Shown: positions 25,866-35,723 of the stretch, piece after piece | Position numbering within the stretch: position 1 is the first letter of the stretch | Layout of the letters: each line of letters starts with the position of its first letter | NCBI RefSeq assembly: GCF_029870285.1 | Contig: NZ_JACSYA010000022.1 | Location: 1-64,000 of the forward strand | Direction: 5' to 3' | DNA length: 64,000 nucleotides | Source of the DNA: Delftia sp. PS-11 | GTDB taxonomy: Bacteria > Pseudomonadota > Gammaproteobacteria > Burkholderiales > Burkholderiaceae_C | Translations under genes and position numbers: made by a program | The notes under the pieces: generated by a model | Database searches by the model: none | What the model was told of the DNA's origin: nothing | Seen by the model: only the letters and a program-made list of their open reading frames with translations

Positions 25866-28800
25866 GGCGCAGGTCCGTGTGCCGCCTGTGCCGTCTGGGC
25901 GGGCGGCAGGTCGCGCACATGCAGGTCCAGCTGGGGGAAGGCCACGGCAATGCCGGCGGCCTTGAGCCGCTCGTTGATGCGCTGGTTGAGTTCGCTGCGC
26001 ACCGGCAGCCGGTGGTCCACCTTGCCCACGTAGGCGCGCAGCTCGAACCTCTGGCCCTGGCCCTCCAGCGCCATGAACCAGCAGTTGGGCTCGGGTTCGC
26101 GCAGCACCTGCGGATGCTCATGGGCCACGGCCAGCAGCATGTCGCGCACTTGCTGGGGGTCGTTGCCGTGGGCCACTGCCACGTCGATGACCAGGCGGGT
26201 CACATCGTCGCTCAGGGTCCAGTTCGTCACCTGGCCGGTGATGAAGGTCTTGTTGGGGATGACGATTTCCTTGTTGTCGAAGTCCAGCACCGTAGTGGCG
26301 CGCGTGCGGATGCGCGTCACGGTGCCGGTGAGCGTGTCGATGGTGATGACATCGCCCACGCGGAAGGGGCGCTCGACCAGCAGGATCAGCCCCGAGACGA
26401 AGTTGGCGAAGATTTCCTGCAGGCCGAAGCCCAGGCCCACGGTCAGCGCGGCCACCATCCACTGCAGCTGGCCCCAGCGCAGGCCCAGCAGCGTGAAGGC
26501 GCCGACCGTGCCCGCAATGGTGATGGCGTAGCGCGCCAGCGTGGCCACGGTGTAGCGCGCCGAGCTGCTGATGCGCGAGGACGCCGACAGCATCACTTCC
26601 AGCAGGCCAGGCAGGTTGCGCGCCAGGCTGAGCGTGAGCAGCAGCACCAGCACGCCCAGCAGGGCATCCATGAGGCTCACGGGCGCGGCCTGCGCCACGC
26701 CGTCGGCGGCGGTGTTCGTGGTGTACCACAGCACCACGCCGTCGGTGCGCAGCAGGGCGGGCAGCACCGGCAGCCAGGCGTAGATCAGGGTCAGCACGAT
26801 CAGCACCTTTTGCAGCAGGCCCAGCAGCCGGTGGGCCTGGTTGCCCACGGTCACCAGTGCCATCTGGCGCGCTTCGTCTGCGGGGGCTTTGCCGGTGTCG
26901 GGCGCCGCGCTGCCCGGCAGCTGCAGTGCGGCCTCGCGCAGCCGGTTCAGCGCCAGGCGGCGCTCGCCCAGCAGCAGCCAGCGCCGCAGCAGGCTGACCA
27001 GGACCTCGACGGCGCCCAGGAAGACGAAGCTGGCCATCATGGCCTGGATGAATTCGGTGGCCGTATAGACATAGCCGAGCACGATGCCCACGGCCAGCGC
27101 GCTGAGCAGCAGCATGAGCACCACGCTCACGATCTGGCCCCAGTGGATGGCCGGGTGCTTTTGCCGGGAGACGCGCCGGAAGTACAGCCATGCCATCCAG
27201 GCCAGGCCCAGCAGCAGCATCAGCGTGGAGATGCGTCCCCAGGTGCTGATGGCGTGGTTGTCGCGGCTGTAGAAGGCCAGGCCGCCCAGCAGTTCGGCAG
27301 GCACGATCAGCCATGCGGCGCGGCGCACCATCTGGCGCAGCATCTGCACGCGCCCGGCAGGCCAGCCGAAGTGGGCCAGCGCCAGCCCGCCCGGGCAGAA
27401 CAGGGCATTGAGCAAGGTGGCCACGAAGATGAAGTCGCTCAGCTGCACCAGGGTGGCGCCCAGCGGCTCCAGGGCCGTGCCCACGGCGTCCGGCCCCTGC
27501 AGCAGGCCGCCCAGTGCCGCCGTGGCAAAGCTCCAGGGCAGGGTGTAGAGCAGGCTCCAGCCCAGCGCCAGCAGGCTCAGCCCGAAATGGTCCCGCGTGA
27601 AATCGCCGACGCGCACGGCAATGGCCTGCAGCTGGCGCAGCGCATGGCGACGCAGGCCCAGCAGCAGCGCCACGATCACGGCGACGCCGCCAAAAGCCCA
27701 GGGGTCGTTCCAGATGCTGGCGCCCAGGGCGCGTGCGGTTTTCCAGGGCGAGCTGCTGCCTTCGATGTCTTGCTCAAGCGCATGCCATTCATCGAGCCAG
27801 GCGCGGTCCATGGGCCGGTGGCTGGGGAACCACAGCAGTTCCTTGTCCAGCACCTGGCGCAGTTCGCCGCCGCTGCGCAGGGCGGCTCGCAGCGCGTCGT
27901 CGGTCTGCTCCAGCACGGCGATGCGCCGCAGCAGCACGGGCTGCAGCTGGTCGGTCAGTGCGGCCTGCCGGTTCAGCAGCGCGGTCTGCCGCGCGGAGCC
28001 GGAGGCATCCTGCAGCGCCATGGCAGGGCCGGGGTCGGCCTCCGCTGCGGAGGCCTGCGTGCTGCCATCCGGTGCCTGACGCCACTTGTTGGCATTGAAC
28101 AGCGCCAGCCGCAGCTCGGCCAGTTGGCGCTGCACGGCCTTTTGCCGTGCCTGGGTGGCGCTGGCCGATGACAGCGCCACCCGCTGCTGCCACAGCCACA
28201 GCCCCACGGCCGCGCTGCCGCCGCCCAGCCGCAGGCGGGCCTGGGTGTCGCGCAGGGTGGCGGTGAGCTGGTCGCGCAGGTATTCATCGCTGGCCAGGGT
28301 CTGGCGCTCCTGGGCCAGCAGGTTGGCGTTTTTCAGGATCTGGGCAGCCAGGGCCGCATTTTGCTGGGCCAGCTCACGGGTGGCCGGATCGGCCGTGGAG
28401 GCATGCGCGGCGGCCAGCTCGGCCTCCTGCACCTGCTGCTCCAGCCGCTGGCGGCTGCGCTCGGCGATGCGCTGGTTCAGCCAGGCCGCGCGCGGCATGC
28501 GCTCGAGCAGCTCGCGGCGCTGCGATTGCAGTTGCGCCGCCAGCAGGCGTTGGCGGGCCTCCAGGGTGGATTGCTCTTCCTGGCGCAGCGCCAGCTCCAG
28601 CAGGGCACGCCGGTGCTCGGCGCTGCGCCGCGACTGGCGCGCCTGTGTCAGAGCGGCCGGCTCGCCGGGTTCGGCCGTCACGGGCTCCGCGCTTTCCTGG
28701 ATGCGCTGCTGCAGGATGGACAGGTCCAGCCTGCCCGGGCCGGGCTGGGACACCAGATTGGCCTGGTCTGCCGCGGATTTCTCGATGCCGGCCTTGAGCG

Positions 28801-29257
28801 TGGCGATGGCATCGCGCTCGTCGGTCAGCAGGCGCTCCAGCACCTCCTGGCTGGCATGTGCGGGGATGCGCTCTTTCCAGCGCTCGAACAGGCTGGCCAG
28901 CTGCTCTTCGCTCAGTGGCGGCGGCAGTGTGGGCACGGCGGCCCTGGCGCTGGCGCGCAGCCGGTCCAGCTCCTGCGCCAGGGCATCGGCCTCTTTGCTG
29001 GCCGAGGCCGCTGCATCGAGCTGTGCCTGGATGGTCTGGCTGCGCTGCGCATCCTTGCCGGATGTGCCTGTCAGCGCGCCCTGCAGCGGTCCCAGCGGGC
29101 CTGCTGGCGCCGCGCCGGCCATCCAGGGCTGCAGCAGCCCGGCAGCGCACAGCAGCCAGAGGGCCGCCAGCCGCCAGAGCGCGCACGGGCGCAGGGCCCG
29201 CAGTGCAAGGCCGGGCAGGGGCGCAGCGGCAAGGGATGGAGTACCGGCAGAAGGCAT
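25838..29257 (-). CDS. Large MscK/KefA-type mechanosensitive channel
   Basis: This 1139-residue inner-membrane channel of the MscS superfamily opens under hypo-osmotic tension; E. coli MscK is of similar size (about 1120 residues). The N-terminus has a signal-like helix (LWRLAALWLLCAAGLLQP). A long periplasmic coiled-coil region rich in Ala/Gln/Arg covers about residues 60-480. About eleven membrane helices follow. The pore helix and MscS core lie near the C-terminus (WGQLQWMVAALTVGLGFGLQEIFANFVSGLILLVERPFRVGDVI), then the beta domain (VLDFDNKEIVIPNKTFITGQVTNWT). I chose 29257; an upstream start adds 16 residues without a better signal. It overlaps the convergent LysR gene by 28 bp. Confidence 0.9.
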   Translation of the reverse strand: MPSAGTPSLAAAPLPGLALRALRPCALWRLAALWLLCAAGLLQPWMAGAAPAGPLGPLQGALTGTSGKDAQRSQTIQAQLDAAASASKEADALAQELDRLRASARAAVPTLPPPLSEEQLASLFERWKERIPAHASQEVLERLLTDERDAIATLKAGIEKSAADQANLVSQPGPGRLDLSILQQRIQESAEPVTAEPGEPAALTQARQSRRSAEHRRALLELALRQEEQSTLEARQRLLAAQLQSQRRELLERMPRAAWLNQRIAERSRQRLEQQVQEAELAAAHASTADPATRELAQQNAALAAQILKNANLLAQERQTLASDEYLRDQLTATLRDTQARLRLGGGSAAVGLWLWQQRVALSSASATQARQKAVQRQLAELRLALFNANKWRQAPDGSTQASAAEADPGPAMALQDASGSARQTALLNRQAALTDQLQPVLLRRIAVLEQTDDALRAALRSGGELRQVLDKELLWFPSHRPMDRAWLDEWHALEQDIEGSSSPWKTARALGASIWNDPWAFGGVAVIVALLLGLRRHALRQLQAIAVRVGDFTRDHFGLSLLALGWSLLYTLPWSFATAALGGLLQGPDAVGTALEPLGATLVQLSDFIFVATLLNALFCPGGLALAHFGWPAGRVQMLRQMVRRAAWLIVPAELLGGLAFYSRDNHAISTWGRISTLMLLLGLAWMAWLYFRRVSRQKHPAIHWGQIVSVVLMLLLSALAVGIVLGYVYTATEFIQAMMASFVFLGAVEVLVSLLRRWLLLGERRLALNRLREAALQLPGSAAPDTGKAPADEARQMALVTVGNQAHRLLGLLQKVLIVLTLIYAWLPVLPALLRTDGVVLWYTTNTAADGVAQAAPVSLMDALLGVLVLLLTLSLARNLPGLLEVMLSASSRISSSARYTVATLARYAITIAGTVGAFTLLGLRWGQLQWMVAALTVGLGFGLQEIFANFVSGLILLVERPFRVGDVITIDTLTGTVTRIRTRATTVLDFDNKEIVIPNKTFITGQVTNWTLSDDVTRLVIDVAVAHGNDPQQVRDMLLAVAHEHPQVLREPEPNCWFMALEGQGQRFELRAYVGKVDHRLPVRSELNQRINERLKAAGIAVAFPQLDLHVRDLPPAQTAQAAHGPAPQAAASSGR

Positions 29258-29521
29258 GGTCGCAATATTCGGACAGTACGCCGCCCTGTCATTGCGGCGC
29301 ATCATAGGTGCAGAAATGATAGCGCCTGGTCAAGGACACACAGGGACTGGGCGCAGCGCAGGGCAACAACAGGTCATTGTCTGTCAACAAGATGGCGCAC
29401 AGTCCGGGCGTTGACGGCCTGTTCAAACCGGCGCCAAGGTGCTACAACGTTTGCATGTGGCAGCGATTGGATTGCAACTTTGCGGTACCGCCAGCCACCG
29501 CGTGCCGCCATGGGAGGTCGT

Positions 29522-31444
29522 ATGGATGTCATCAGCAACTCCGCAGCCCGCTATGTCCGTCTGCGCGAAGAGGAAATGTCGCTGGACGAATACCTGGCCC
29601 TGTGCCAGCGCGACCCGATGGCCTACGAGAGCGCGTCCCATCGCATGCTGGCAGCCATCGGCGAGCCCGAGATGGTGGACACCCGCAACGATCCGCGCCT
29701 GTCGCGCCTGTTTGCCAACAAGGTCATCCGCCGCTACCCGGCCTTTGCCGAGTTCTACGGCATGGAGGACTCCATCGAGCAGGTGGTGAGTTTTTTCCGC
29801 CACGCGGCCCAGGGGCTGGAGGAGCGCAAGCAGATCCTGTACCTGCTGGGGCCTGTGGGCGGGGGCAAGAGCTCGATTGCCGAGCGGCTCAAGTACCTGA
29901 TGCAGAAGGTGCCGTTCTATGCGCTCAAGGGCTCGCCGGTCAACGAGTCGCCGCTGGGGCTGTTCGACCCCGTCGAGGACGGTCCGATCCTGGAGTCGCA
30001 GTTCGGCATTCCCCGGCGCTGCCTGCAGCATGTGCTGTCGCCCTGGGCCGTCAAGCGCCTCGATGAGCTGGGCGGCGATATCCGCCAGTTCCGCGTGGTC
30101 AAGCGCTACCCCAGCATCCTCAAGCAGATCGCCATCGCCAAGACCGAACCAGGCGATGAGAACAACCAGGATATCTCCAGCCTGGTGGGCAAGGTGGATA
30201 TCCGCCAGCTGGAGAATTTCGCCCAGGACGACACCGACGCCTACAGCTACTCGGGCGGCCTGTGCCTGGCCAACCAGGGGCTGCTGGAGTTCGTGGAGAT
30301 GTTCAAGGCGCCCATCAAGGTGCTGCATCCGCTGCTGACCGCCACGCAGGAGGGCAACTACAAGGGCACGGAAGGCTTTGGCGCCATTCCCTTCGAGGGC
30401 ATGGTGCTGGCGCACAGCAACGAAAGCGAGTGGAAGGCGTTTCGCAACAACCGCAACAACGAGGCCTTCCTGGACCGCATCTACATCGTCAAGGTGCCGT
30501 ACTGCCTGCGCGTCTCCGAGGAGGTGCGCATCTACGAGAAGCTGATCCGCGAGTCGTCGCTGGCGCAGGCCGTGTGCGCACCCGGCACGCTCAAGATGAT
30601 GGCGCAGTTCGCCGTGCTCACGCGGCTCAAGGAGCCCGAGAACTCCAGCATCTTCAGCAAGATGCAGGTCTATGACGGCGAGAGCCTCAAGGACACGGAC
30701 CCGCGCGCCAAGAGCTACCAGGAGTACCGCGACTACGCGGGCGTGGACGAAGGCATGTCGGGCATTTCCACGCGCTTTGCCTTCAAGATCCTGTCCAAGG
30801 TGTTCAACTACGACAGCACCGAGGTGGCGGCCAATCCCGTCCATCTGATGTATGTGCTGGAGCAGCAGATCGAGCGCGAGCAGTTTCCTGCCGAGCTGGA
30901 GACCAAGTACACCAGCTACATCAAGGAGTATCTGTCGCCGCGCTATGCCGAGTTCATCGGCAAGGAAATCCAGACGGCCTATCTGGAGAGCTACAGCGAG
31001 TACGGCCAGAACATCTTCGACCGCTACGTCACCTATGCCGACTACTGGATCCAGGACAGCGAGTACCGCGACACCGACACCGGCGAGGTGTTCGACCGCA
31101 GCGCGCTCAATGCCGAGCTGGAGAAGGTGGAGAAGCCCGCCGGCATTGCCAACGCCAAGGACTTCCGCAACGAGATCGTCAACTTCGTGCTGCGTGCGCG
31201 CGCCAACAACCAGGGCAAGAACCCGAGCTGGACCAGCTACGAGAAGCTGCGCCTGGTGATCGAGAAGAAGATGTTCTCCAACACCGAGGAGCTGCTGCCG
31301 GTCATCAGCTTCAATGCCAAGGCCAGCGCCGAGGACGCGCGCAAGCATGAGGACTTTGTCACCCGCATGCAGTCCAAGGGCTACACGCCCAAGCAGGTGC
31401 GCCTGCTGTGCGAGTGGTATCTGCGCGTGCGCAAGAGCAGTTGA
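29522..31444 (+). CDS. prkA: PrkA-family serine protein kinase (YeaG)
   Basis: This 640-residue protein is a PrkA/YeaG kinase, an AAA-like ATPase domain fused to a C-terminal PrkA kinase domain. The Walker A motif is LGPVGGGKSSIAERL with K116. The conserved VNESPLGLFDP, HSNESEWKAFRNN and NEAFLDRIYIVKVPY blocks are present. E. coli YeaG is made under nitrogen starvation and stationary phase; Bacillus PrkA affects sporulation. The start at 29522 gives MDVISNSAARYVRL and follows GGGAGGTCGT. It leads a three-gene operon with the YeaH and SpoVR homologues. The 264 bp upstream (29258-29521) carry no gene and presumably the operon promoter. Confidence 0.95.
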   Translation: MDVISNSAARYVRLREEEMSLDEYLALCQRDPMAYESASHRMLAAIGEPEMVDTRNDPRLSRLFANKVIRRYPAFAEFYGMEDSIEQVVSFFRHAAQGLEERKQILYLLGPVGGGKSSIAERLKYLMQKVPFYALKGSPVNESPLGLFDPVEDGPILESQFGIPRRCLQHVLSPWAVKRLDELGGDIRQFRVVKRYPSILKQIAIAKTEPGDENNQDISSLVGKVDIRQLENFAQDDTDAYSYSGGLCLANQGLLEFVEMFKAPIKVLHPLLTATQEGNYKGTEGFGAIPFEGMVLAHSNESEWKAFRNNRNNEAFLDRIYIVKVPYCLRVSEEVRIYEKLIRESSLAQAVCAPGTLKMMAQFAVLTRLKEPENSSIFSKMQVYDGESLKDTDPRAKSYQEYRDYAGVDEGMSGISTRFAFKILSKVFNYDSTEVAANPVHLMYVLEQQIEREQFPAELETKYTSYIKEYLSPRYAEFIGKEIQTAYLESYSEYGQNIFDRYVTYADYWIQDSEYRDTDTGEVFDRSALNAELEKVEKPAGIANAKDFRNEIVNFVLRARANNQGKNPSWTSYEKLRLVIEKKMFSNTEELLPVISFNAKASAEDARKHEDFVTRMQSKGYTPKQVRLLCEWYLRVRKSS

Positions 31445-31491
31445 CGGGCGCCTCGCGCCGGCATCCGGCGCGTCCTGGCAGGGAGGCACAG

Positions 31492-32763
31492 ATGGCATTG
31501 CAAATCATCGATCGCAGGCTCGCGGGCAAGAACAAGTCGGTGGGCAACCGCGAGCGCTTCGTGCGCCGCTACAAGCAGCAGATTGCCGAGGCGGTGCGCC
31601 GCGCCGTGGCGCAGCGCGATATCCGCCATATCGAGCAGGCCGAGAACATCACCATTCCCCGCAAGGACATCCGCGAGCCCCTGTTCCGCCATGGCCAGGG
31701 CGGCGTGTCCGATACCGTGCATCCGGGCAACAGCGAGCATGTGCGCGGCGACCGCATTGCCCGGCCCCAGGGCGGGGCAGGCGGCGCAGGCGGGCAGGCC
31801 AGCGATTCGGGGCAGGGCGAAGATGACTTCACCTTCACCCTGACCAAGGAAGAGTTCATGGAACTGTTCTTTGAAGACCTGGCCCTGCCGCGCCTGCTGC
31901 GCACCCATATCGGCAGCACGCCGCAGTACAAGACGCGCCGCGCCGGCTACCGCCAGGACGGCACGCCGCACAACCTGGCCCTGCTGCGCACCATGAGCGG
32001 GGCCCTGGGGCGGCGCATCGCCCTGACCAAGGCGCCGCAGCGCGAGCTGCAGGCCCTGCAGGAGCAGCTCGATGCCCTGCTGGCGCAGGACGGCAGCGGC
32101 GCCAGCGAAGATGTGGCTGCGCTGCAGCAGCGCATCAGCGTGCTCAGGTCGCGCATCGCCAAGGTGGCCTTTCTGGACCCCATCGACCTGCGCTTTCGCA
32201 ACCGTGCGCGGCTGCCCCAGCCCAGCAGCCAGGCCGTGATGTTCTGCGTGATGGACGTGTCCGGCTCCATGGACCAGGCGCGCAAGGATCTGGCCAAGCG
32301 CTTTTTCATCCTGCTGTACCTGTTCCTGACGCGCCATTACGAGAAGATCGACATCGTCTTCATCCGCCACCACACCCAGGCCTCGGAGGTCAGCGAGGAT
32401 GCGTTCTTCCACTCGCAGGAAAGCGGCGGCACGGTGGTCAGCAGCGCCCTGGTGCTGCTCGAACAGATCATGCGCGCGCGCTACCCTGTGGGCGACTGGA
32501 ACATCTACGTGGCCCAGGCCAGCGACGGCGACAATTTCGGCGACGACAACGTCCAGTGCCGCACCCTGCTGGCCGGCAAGATCCTGCCGCTGGTGCGCTA
32601 CTTCGCCTATCTGCAGGTGGCGCAGGAGGAGCAGGGCCTGTGGCAGGAGTACAGCCAGCTGGCACGGCTGTTTTCCCACTTTGCCATGCGCAAGGTGTCC
32701 GGTCCGGGCGAGATCTACCCTGTGTTTCGCGACCTGTTCAAGAAAGAGGGGGTGTCGGTATGA
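31492..32763 (+). CDS. yeaH: YeaH/DUF444 protein with a VWA-like domain
   Basis: This 423-residue protein is of the YeaH (DUF444) family, always found beside prkA. The N-terminal ~100 residues are basic (MALQIIDRRLAGKNKSVGNRERFVRRYK) and include a Gly/Ala/Gln linker near 93-108. The C-terminal half is a von Willebrand factor A-like domain with the metal-ion site VMDVSGSM (D255, S257, S259) and HHTQASEV further on. Its biochemical role is unknown; it probably works with the kinase. It starts 47 bp after prkA behind GGGAGG, and its stop overlaps the SpoVR gene start by 4 bases. Confidence 0.94.
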   Translation: MALQIIDRRLAGKNKSVGNRERFVRRYKQQIAEAVRRAVAQRDIRHIEQAENITIPRKDIREPLFRHGQGGVSDTVHPGNSEHVRGDRIARPQGGAGGAGGQASDSGQGEDDFTFTLTKEEFMELFFEDLALPRLLRTHIGSTPQYKTRRAGYRQDGTPHNLALLRTMSGALGRRIALTKAPQRELQALQEQLDALLAQDGSGASEDVAALQQRISVLRSRIAKVAFLDPIDLRFRNRARLPQPSSQAVMFCVMDVSGSMDQARKDLAKRFFILLYLFLTRHYEKIDIVFIRHHTQASEVSEDAFFHSQESGGTVVSSALVLLEQIMRARYPVGDWNIYVAQASDGDNFGDDNVQCRTLLAGKILPLVRYFAYLQVAQEEQGLWQEYSQLARLFSHFAMRKVSGPGEIYPVFRDLFKKEGVSV

Positions 32764-34391
32764 ACCTGTCACAGTACCCCGTGCTGGAGCCCCGCCAGAG
32801 CGCCCAGCACTGGCGCCCGGCGCTTTCTGGCGAACGCATGCACCGGGGCGTGCCTGAAACCCCGCTGCCCGCCGGCCAGCGCCCGGCGCATCCGCTGCCG
32901 GACCCCAGCGACTGGACCTTCGAGCTGATCGAGCGCTACCACGCGGCGATTGCGGCCACGGCCGAGCGCTTCGGCCTGGACACCTATCCCAACCAGCTGG
33001 AGGTGATCTCCGCCGAACAGATGATGGATGCCTATGCCAGCGCCGGCATGCCAGTGGGCTACCGCCACTGGAGCTATGGCAAGGACTACCTGGCGACCGA
33101 GCGGCGCTACCGGCGCGGCCACATGGGCCTGGCCTACGAAATCGTCATCAACTCCAACCCCTGCATCAGCTACCTGATGGAGGAGAACACCACCGCCATG
33201 CAGGCGCTGGTGATCGCCCATGCGGCCTACGGCCACAACAGCTTTTTCAAGAACAACTACCTGTTCGGCATGTGGACGGATGCGGGCGGCATCATCGACT
33301 ATCTGGTCTATGCGCGCGATTTCATTGCGCAGTGCGAGGACCGCTACGGGCTGGAGACCGTGGAGCAGTGGCTCGACTCCTGCCATGCCCTGGCCAACCT
33401 GGGGGTGGACCGCTACCGCCGCCCTACCCGCAAGAGCCTGGCGCGTGAGCGCGCCGAGCGCGAACAGCGCGAGGCCTATGCCCAGCAGCAGATCAACGAG
33501 CTGTGGCGCACCCTGCCAGCGCGCCCCGGCAAGGAGGACAGCGCTGCCCTGGCCCATGAGCGGTTTCCCAAGGAGCCGGAAGAAAATCTGCTGTATTTCA
33601 TCGAGAAGAATGCGCCGCTGCTGGAGTCCTGGCAGCGCGAGATCGTGCGCATCGTGCGCAAGATTGCCCAATACTTCTACCCGCAGCGCCAGACCCAGGT
33701 GATGAATGAGGGCTGGGCCACGTTCTGGCACTACACCCTGCTCAACACCATGTACGACGAGGGCTGGCTCACCGATGGCGTGATGATCGAGTGGCTGTCC
33801 TCGCACACCAACGTGATCTACCAGCCGCCGGCAGGGCACCGTGCCTACAGCGGCATCAACCCCTATGCGCTGGGCTTTGCCATGTACCGCGACATCCAGC
33901 GCATCTGCCAGGAACCGACCGAGGAAGACCGGCGCTGGTTCCCTGATCTGGCGGGCACGCCCTGGCTGCCCGCGCTGCACCATGCCATGCAGAACTTCAA
34001 GGACGAGAGCTTCATCGGCCAGTTCCTGAGCCCCCGGCTGATGCGCGACATGCGCCTGTTCGCCATCCACGACGACGCCCGGGAAAGGCAGCTGCTGGTC
34101 AGCGCCATCCATGACGAGGACGGCTACCGCACCCTGCGCCAGACCCTGTCCAGGCAGTACGACCTGGGCACGCGCGAGCCCAATATCCAGGTCTGGAACG
34201 TGAACCTGCGCGGCGACCGCTGCCTGACCCTGCGCCATACCCAGTACCATGGCCGGCCGCTGGCCGACGATGTGCTGGAAGTGCTGCGGCATGCCGCGCG
34301 CCTGTGGGGCTTTGGCGTGCGCCTGGAAAGCGTCCAGGGCGATGGCTCTGCGCCCGTGCTGCTGCATTCCGTGCCGGCTCCCGCTGGCTGA
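32760..34391 (+). CDS. SpoVR-family protein (YcgB-like)
   Basis: This 543-residue protein belongs to the SpoVR/YcgB family. In Bacillus SpoVR is needed for spore cortex formation; in Gram-negative bacteria the function is unknown, but the gene accompanies prkA and yeaH. Characteristic blocks are YPNQLEVISAEQMMDAYASAGMPVGYRHWSYGK near residues 78-110, NPCISYLMEENT, AHAAYGHNSFFKNNY and MNEGWATFWHY; the conserved His/Glu residues could form a metal site. It is coupled to yeaH by ATGA. The 188 bp after it hold only the leader of the next gene. Confidence 0.95.
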   Translation: MNLSQYPVLEPRQSAQHWRPALSGERMHRGVPETPLPAGQRPAHPLPDPSDWTFELIERYHAAIAATAERFGLDTYPNQLEVISAEQMMDAYASAGMPVGYRHWSYGKDYLATERRYRRGHMGLAYEIVINSNPCISYLMEENTTAMQALVIAHAAYGHNSFFKNNYLFGMWTDAGGIIDYLVYARDFIAQCEDRYGLETVEQWLDSCHALANLGVDRYRRPTRKSLARERAEREQREAYAQQQINELWRTLPARPGKEDSAALAHERFPKEPEENLLYFIEKNAPLLESWQREIVRIVRKIAQYFYPQRQTQVMNEGWATFWHYTLLNTMYDEGWLTDGVMIEWLSSHTNVIYQPPAGHRAYSGINPYALGFAMYRDIQRICQEPTEEDRRWFPDLAGTPWLPALHHAMQNFKDESFIGQFLSPRLMRDMRLFAIHDDARERQLLVSAIHDEDGYRTLRQTLSRQYDLGTREPNIQVWNVNLRGDRCLTLRHTQYHGRPLADDVLEVLRHAARLWGFGVRLESVQGDGSAPVLLHSVPAPAG

Positions 34392-34579
34392 GGGCTGAGT
34401 GCGGCTGCCGATGCAGCGCTGTGCAGGGCCGTGTGGCCGGTGGTACAAACGCTGGGGGCGCATGCCACACCGGTCCGCCCTTTCATACCCCCCGCCATGC
34501 CCTCCTCCTACTGTCTTTTGCCGGCGCAGCCGGCCTGCGCCTGCGGGCGTTCCATTGCCTGCCATGCGGGAGGTCCGGC

Positions 34580-35491
34580 ATGAGCGCCCCGCACCTGAGC
34601 CGGGGCGACTGGGCGCGCGCGCTGCTGGTCATCGTCATCTGGGGCACCAACTTCGTGGCCATGAAGTTCGGCCTGCAGACCCTCTCGCCCATGCTGCTGA
34701 GCGCGCTGCGTTTCGTGGCGGCTTCGCTGCCGTTTTTGCTGTTCGTGCGTCCGCCCCGGTCCGTAGGCTGGCGCTACCTGGCTGCTTATGGCGTGGTCCA
34801 GGGCGTGGGCCAGTTCGGCCTGCTGTTTCTGGGGCTGAAGCTGGGCATGCCGGCCGGCATGGCTTCGGTCGTGCTGCAGACCCAGGCTTTTGTCACGCTG
34901 CTGCTGGCAGCCTTTTTTCTGAACGAGCCTGCGCGCCTGTGGCACTGGCTGGGGCTGGTGGTGTCGCTGTGCGGACTCATGGCCATCGGCAGCGCCCATG
35001 GCGAGGGCAGCGATGCGATGACCCTGGCGGGCTTTCTGCTGACCGTGGGCTCGGCCTGCATGTGGGCGGTGTCCAACCTGATCACGCGCTATGCGGCGCG
35101 CAGCGGCCCCTATGAGCCGTTTGCGTTCATTGTCTGGAGCAGCGTCTTTCCGATTGCACCGCTGCTGGCGCTGGCGGTCTGGACTGATGGCGTCGATACC
35201 GTGGTGCGCCAGCTTCAGGGCATTGACCTGACGGCGATTGCCGCCATCCTCTATCTGGCGCTCCTGGCCACGCTGCTGGGCTATGGCCTGTGGACACGGC
35301 TGCTGCAGCGCTACTCGGCCGGCACGGTGGCGCCGCTGTCGCTGATGGTGCCCGTGGTCGGCCTGCTGTCGGCCATGCTGCTGCTGGGCGAGCGGCCCAC
35401 GCCCATGCAGTGGCTGGGCACGCTGGCCGTGCTGGCGGGCATGTGCATCAACCAGTTCGGCGGACGCTGGCTGGCCACGGGCCGGCGCTGA
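34580..35491 (+). CDS. eamA: EamA-family exporter, probable O-acetylserine/cysteine exporter
   Basis: This 303-residue inner-membrane protein is a drug/metabolite transporter with ten predicted helices in two EamA repeats. It matches E. coli EamA (YdeD) closely in order and motif: ALLVIVIWGTNFVAMKFGLQ at the start, LGMPAGMASVVLQTQAF in repeat 1, and SAGTVAPLSLMVPVVGLLSAMLLLGERPT in repeat 2. E. coli EamA exports O-acetylserine and cysteine. GGGAGG precedes the ATG by a few bases. It follows the SpoVR gene at 188 bp in the same direction and may have its own promoter. A small hairpin (35492-35511) follows the stop. The substrate is inferred by homology. Confidence 0.85.
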   Translation: MSAPHLSRGDWARALLVIVIWGTNFVAMKFGLQTLSPMLLSALRFVAASLPFLLFVRPPRSVGWRYLAAYGVVQGVGQFGLLFLGLKLGMPAGMASVVLQTQAFVTLLLAAFFLNEPARLWHWLGLVVSLCGLMAIGSAHGEGSDAMTLAGFLLTVGSACMWAVSNLITRYAARSGPYEPFAFIVWSSVFPIAPLLALAVWTDGVDTVVRQLQGIDLTAIAAILYLALLATLLGYGLWTRLLQRYSAGTVAPLSLMVPVVGLLSAMLLLGERPTPMQWLGTLAVLAGMCINQFGGRWLATGRR

Positions 35492-35556
35492 GGGGCAGGG
35501 GAGGATGCCCCCTTGCTGGCCGCAGGGGCATGCTTTGCATTTCTTCAAGTGACTTT

Positions 35557-35575
35557 GGTAATAAAAATCATTATC
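35557..35575 (+). promoter_or_regulatory. Fur box upstream of the DUF3649/PepSY operon
   Basis: The 19 bases GGTAATAAAAATCATTATC match 16 of 19 positions of the Fur consensus GATAATGATAATCATTATC. The site lies 149 bp upstream of the DUF3649 gene in an otherwise GC-rich 232-bp gap, in a local A+T-rich patch that probably holds the promoter. Fur with Fe2+ would repress the operon when iron is plentiful. Confidence 0.85.
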
Positions 35576-35723
35576 ATTGTTTTTATTTGATGCGGCAGAC
35601 CCTGGGGCCTGCCACCTGTCGGCGCCGCGCAGGCCAGTCCTGTGGCGGCGCCTTGTGCGTCCGGGGGCGGACGCTCCGCCATCGTGCGGGGCGCGGGCCG
35701 CCGGGCCGAGAAAGGCCATCCTC

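Noticed and set aside
29470..29495. Possible sigma-54 promoter (TTGGATTGCAACTTTGC) upstream of prkA
   Set aside because: The spacing between the GG and GC doublets is 11 bases here and 13 for the overlapping alternative; sigma-54 promoters need 10.
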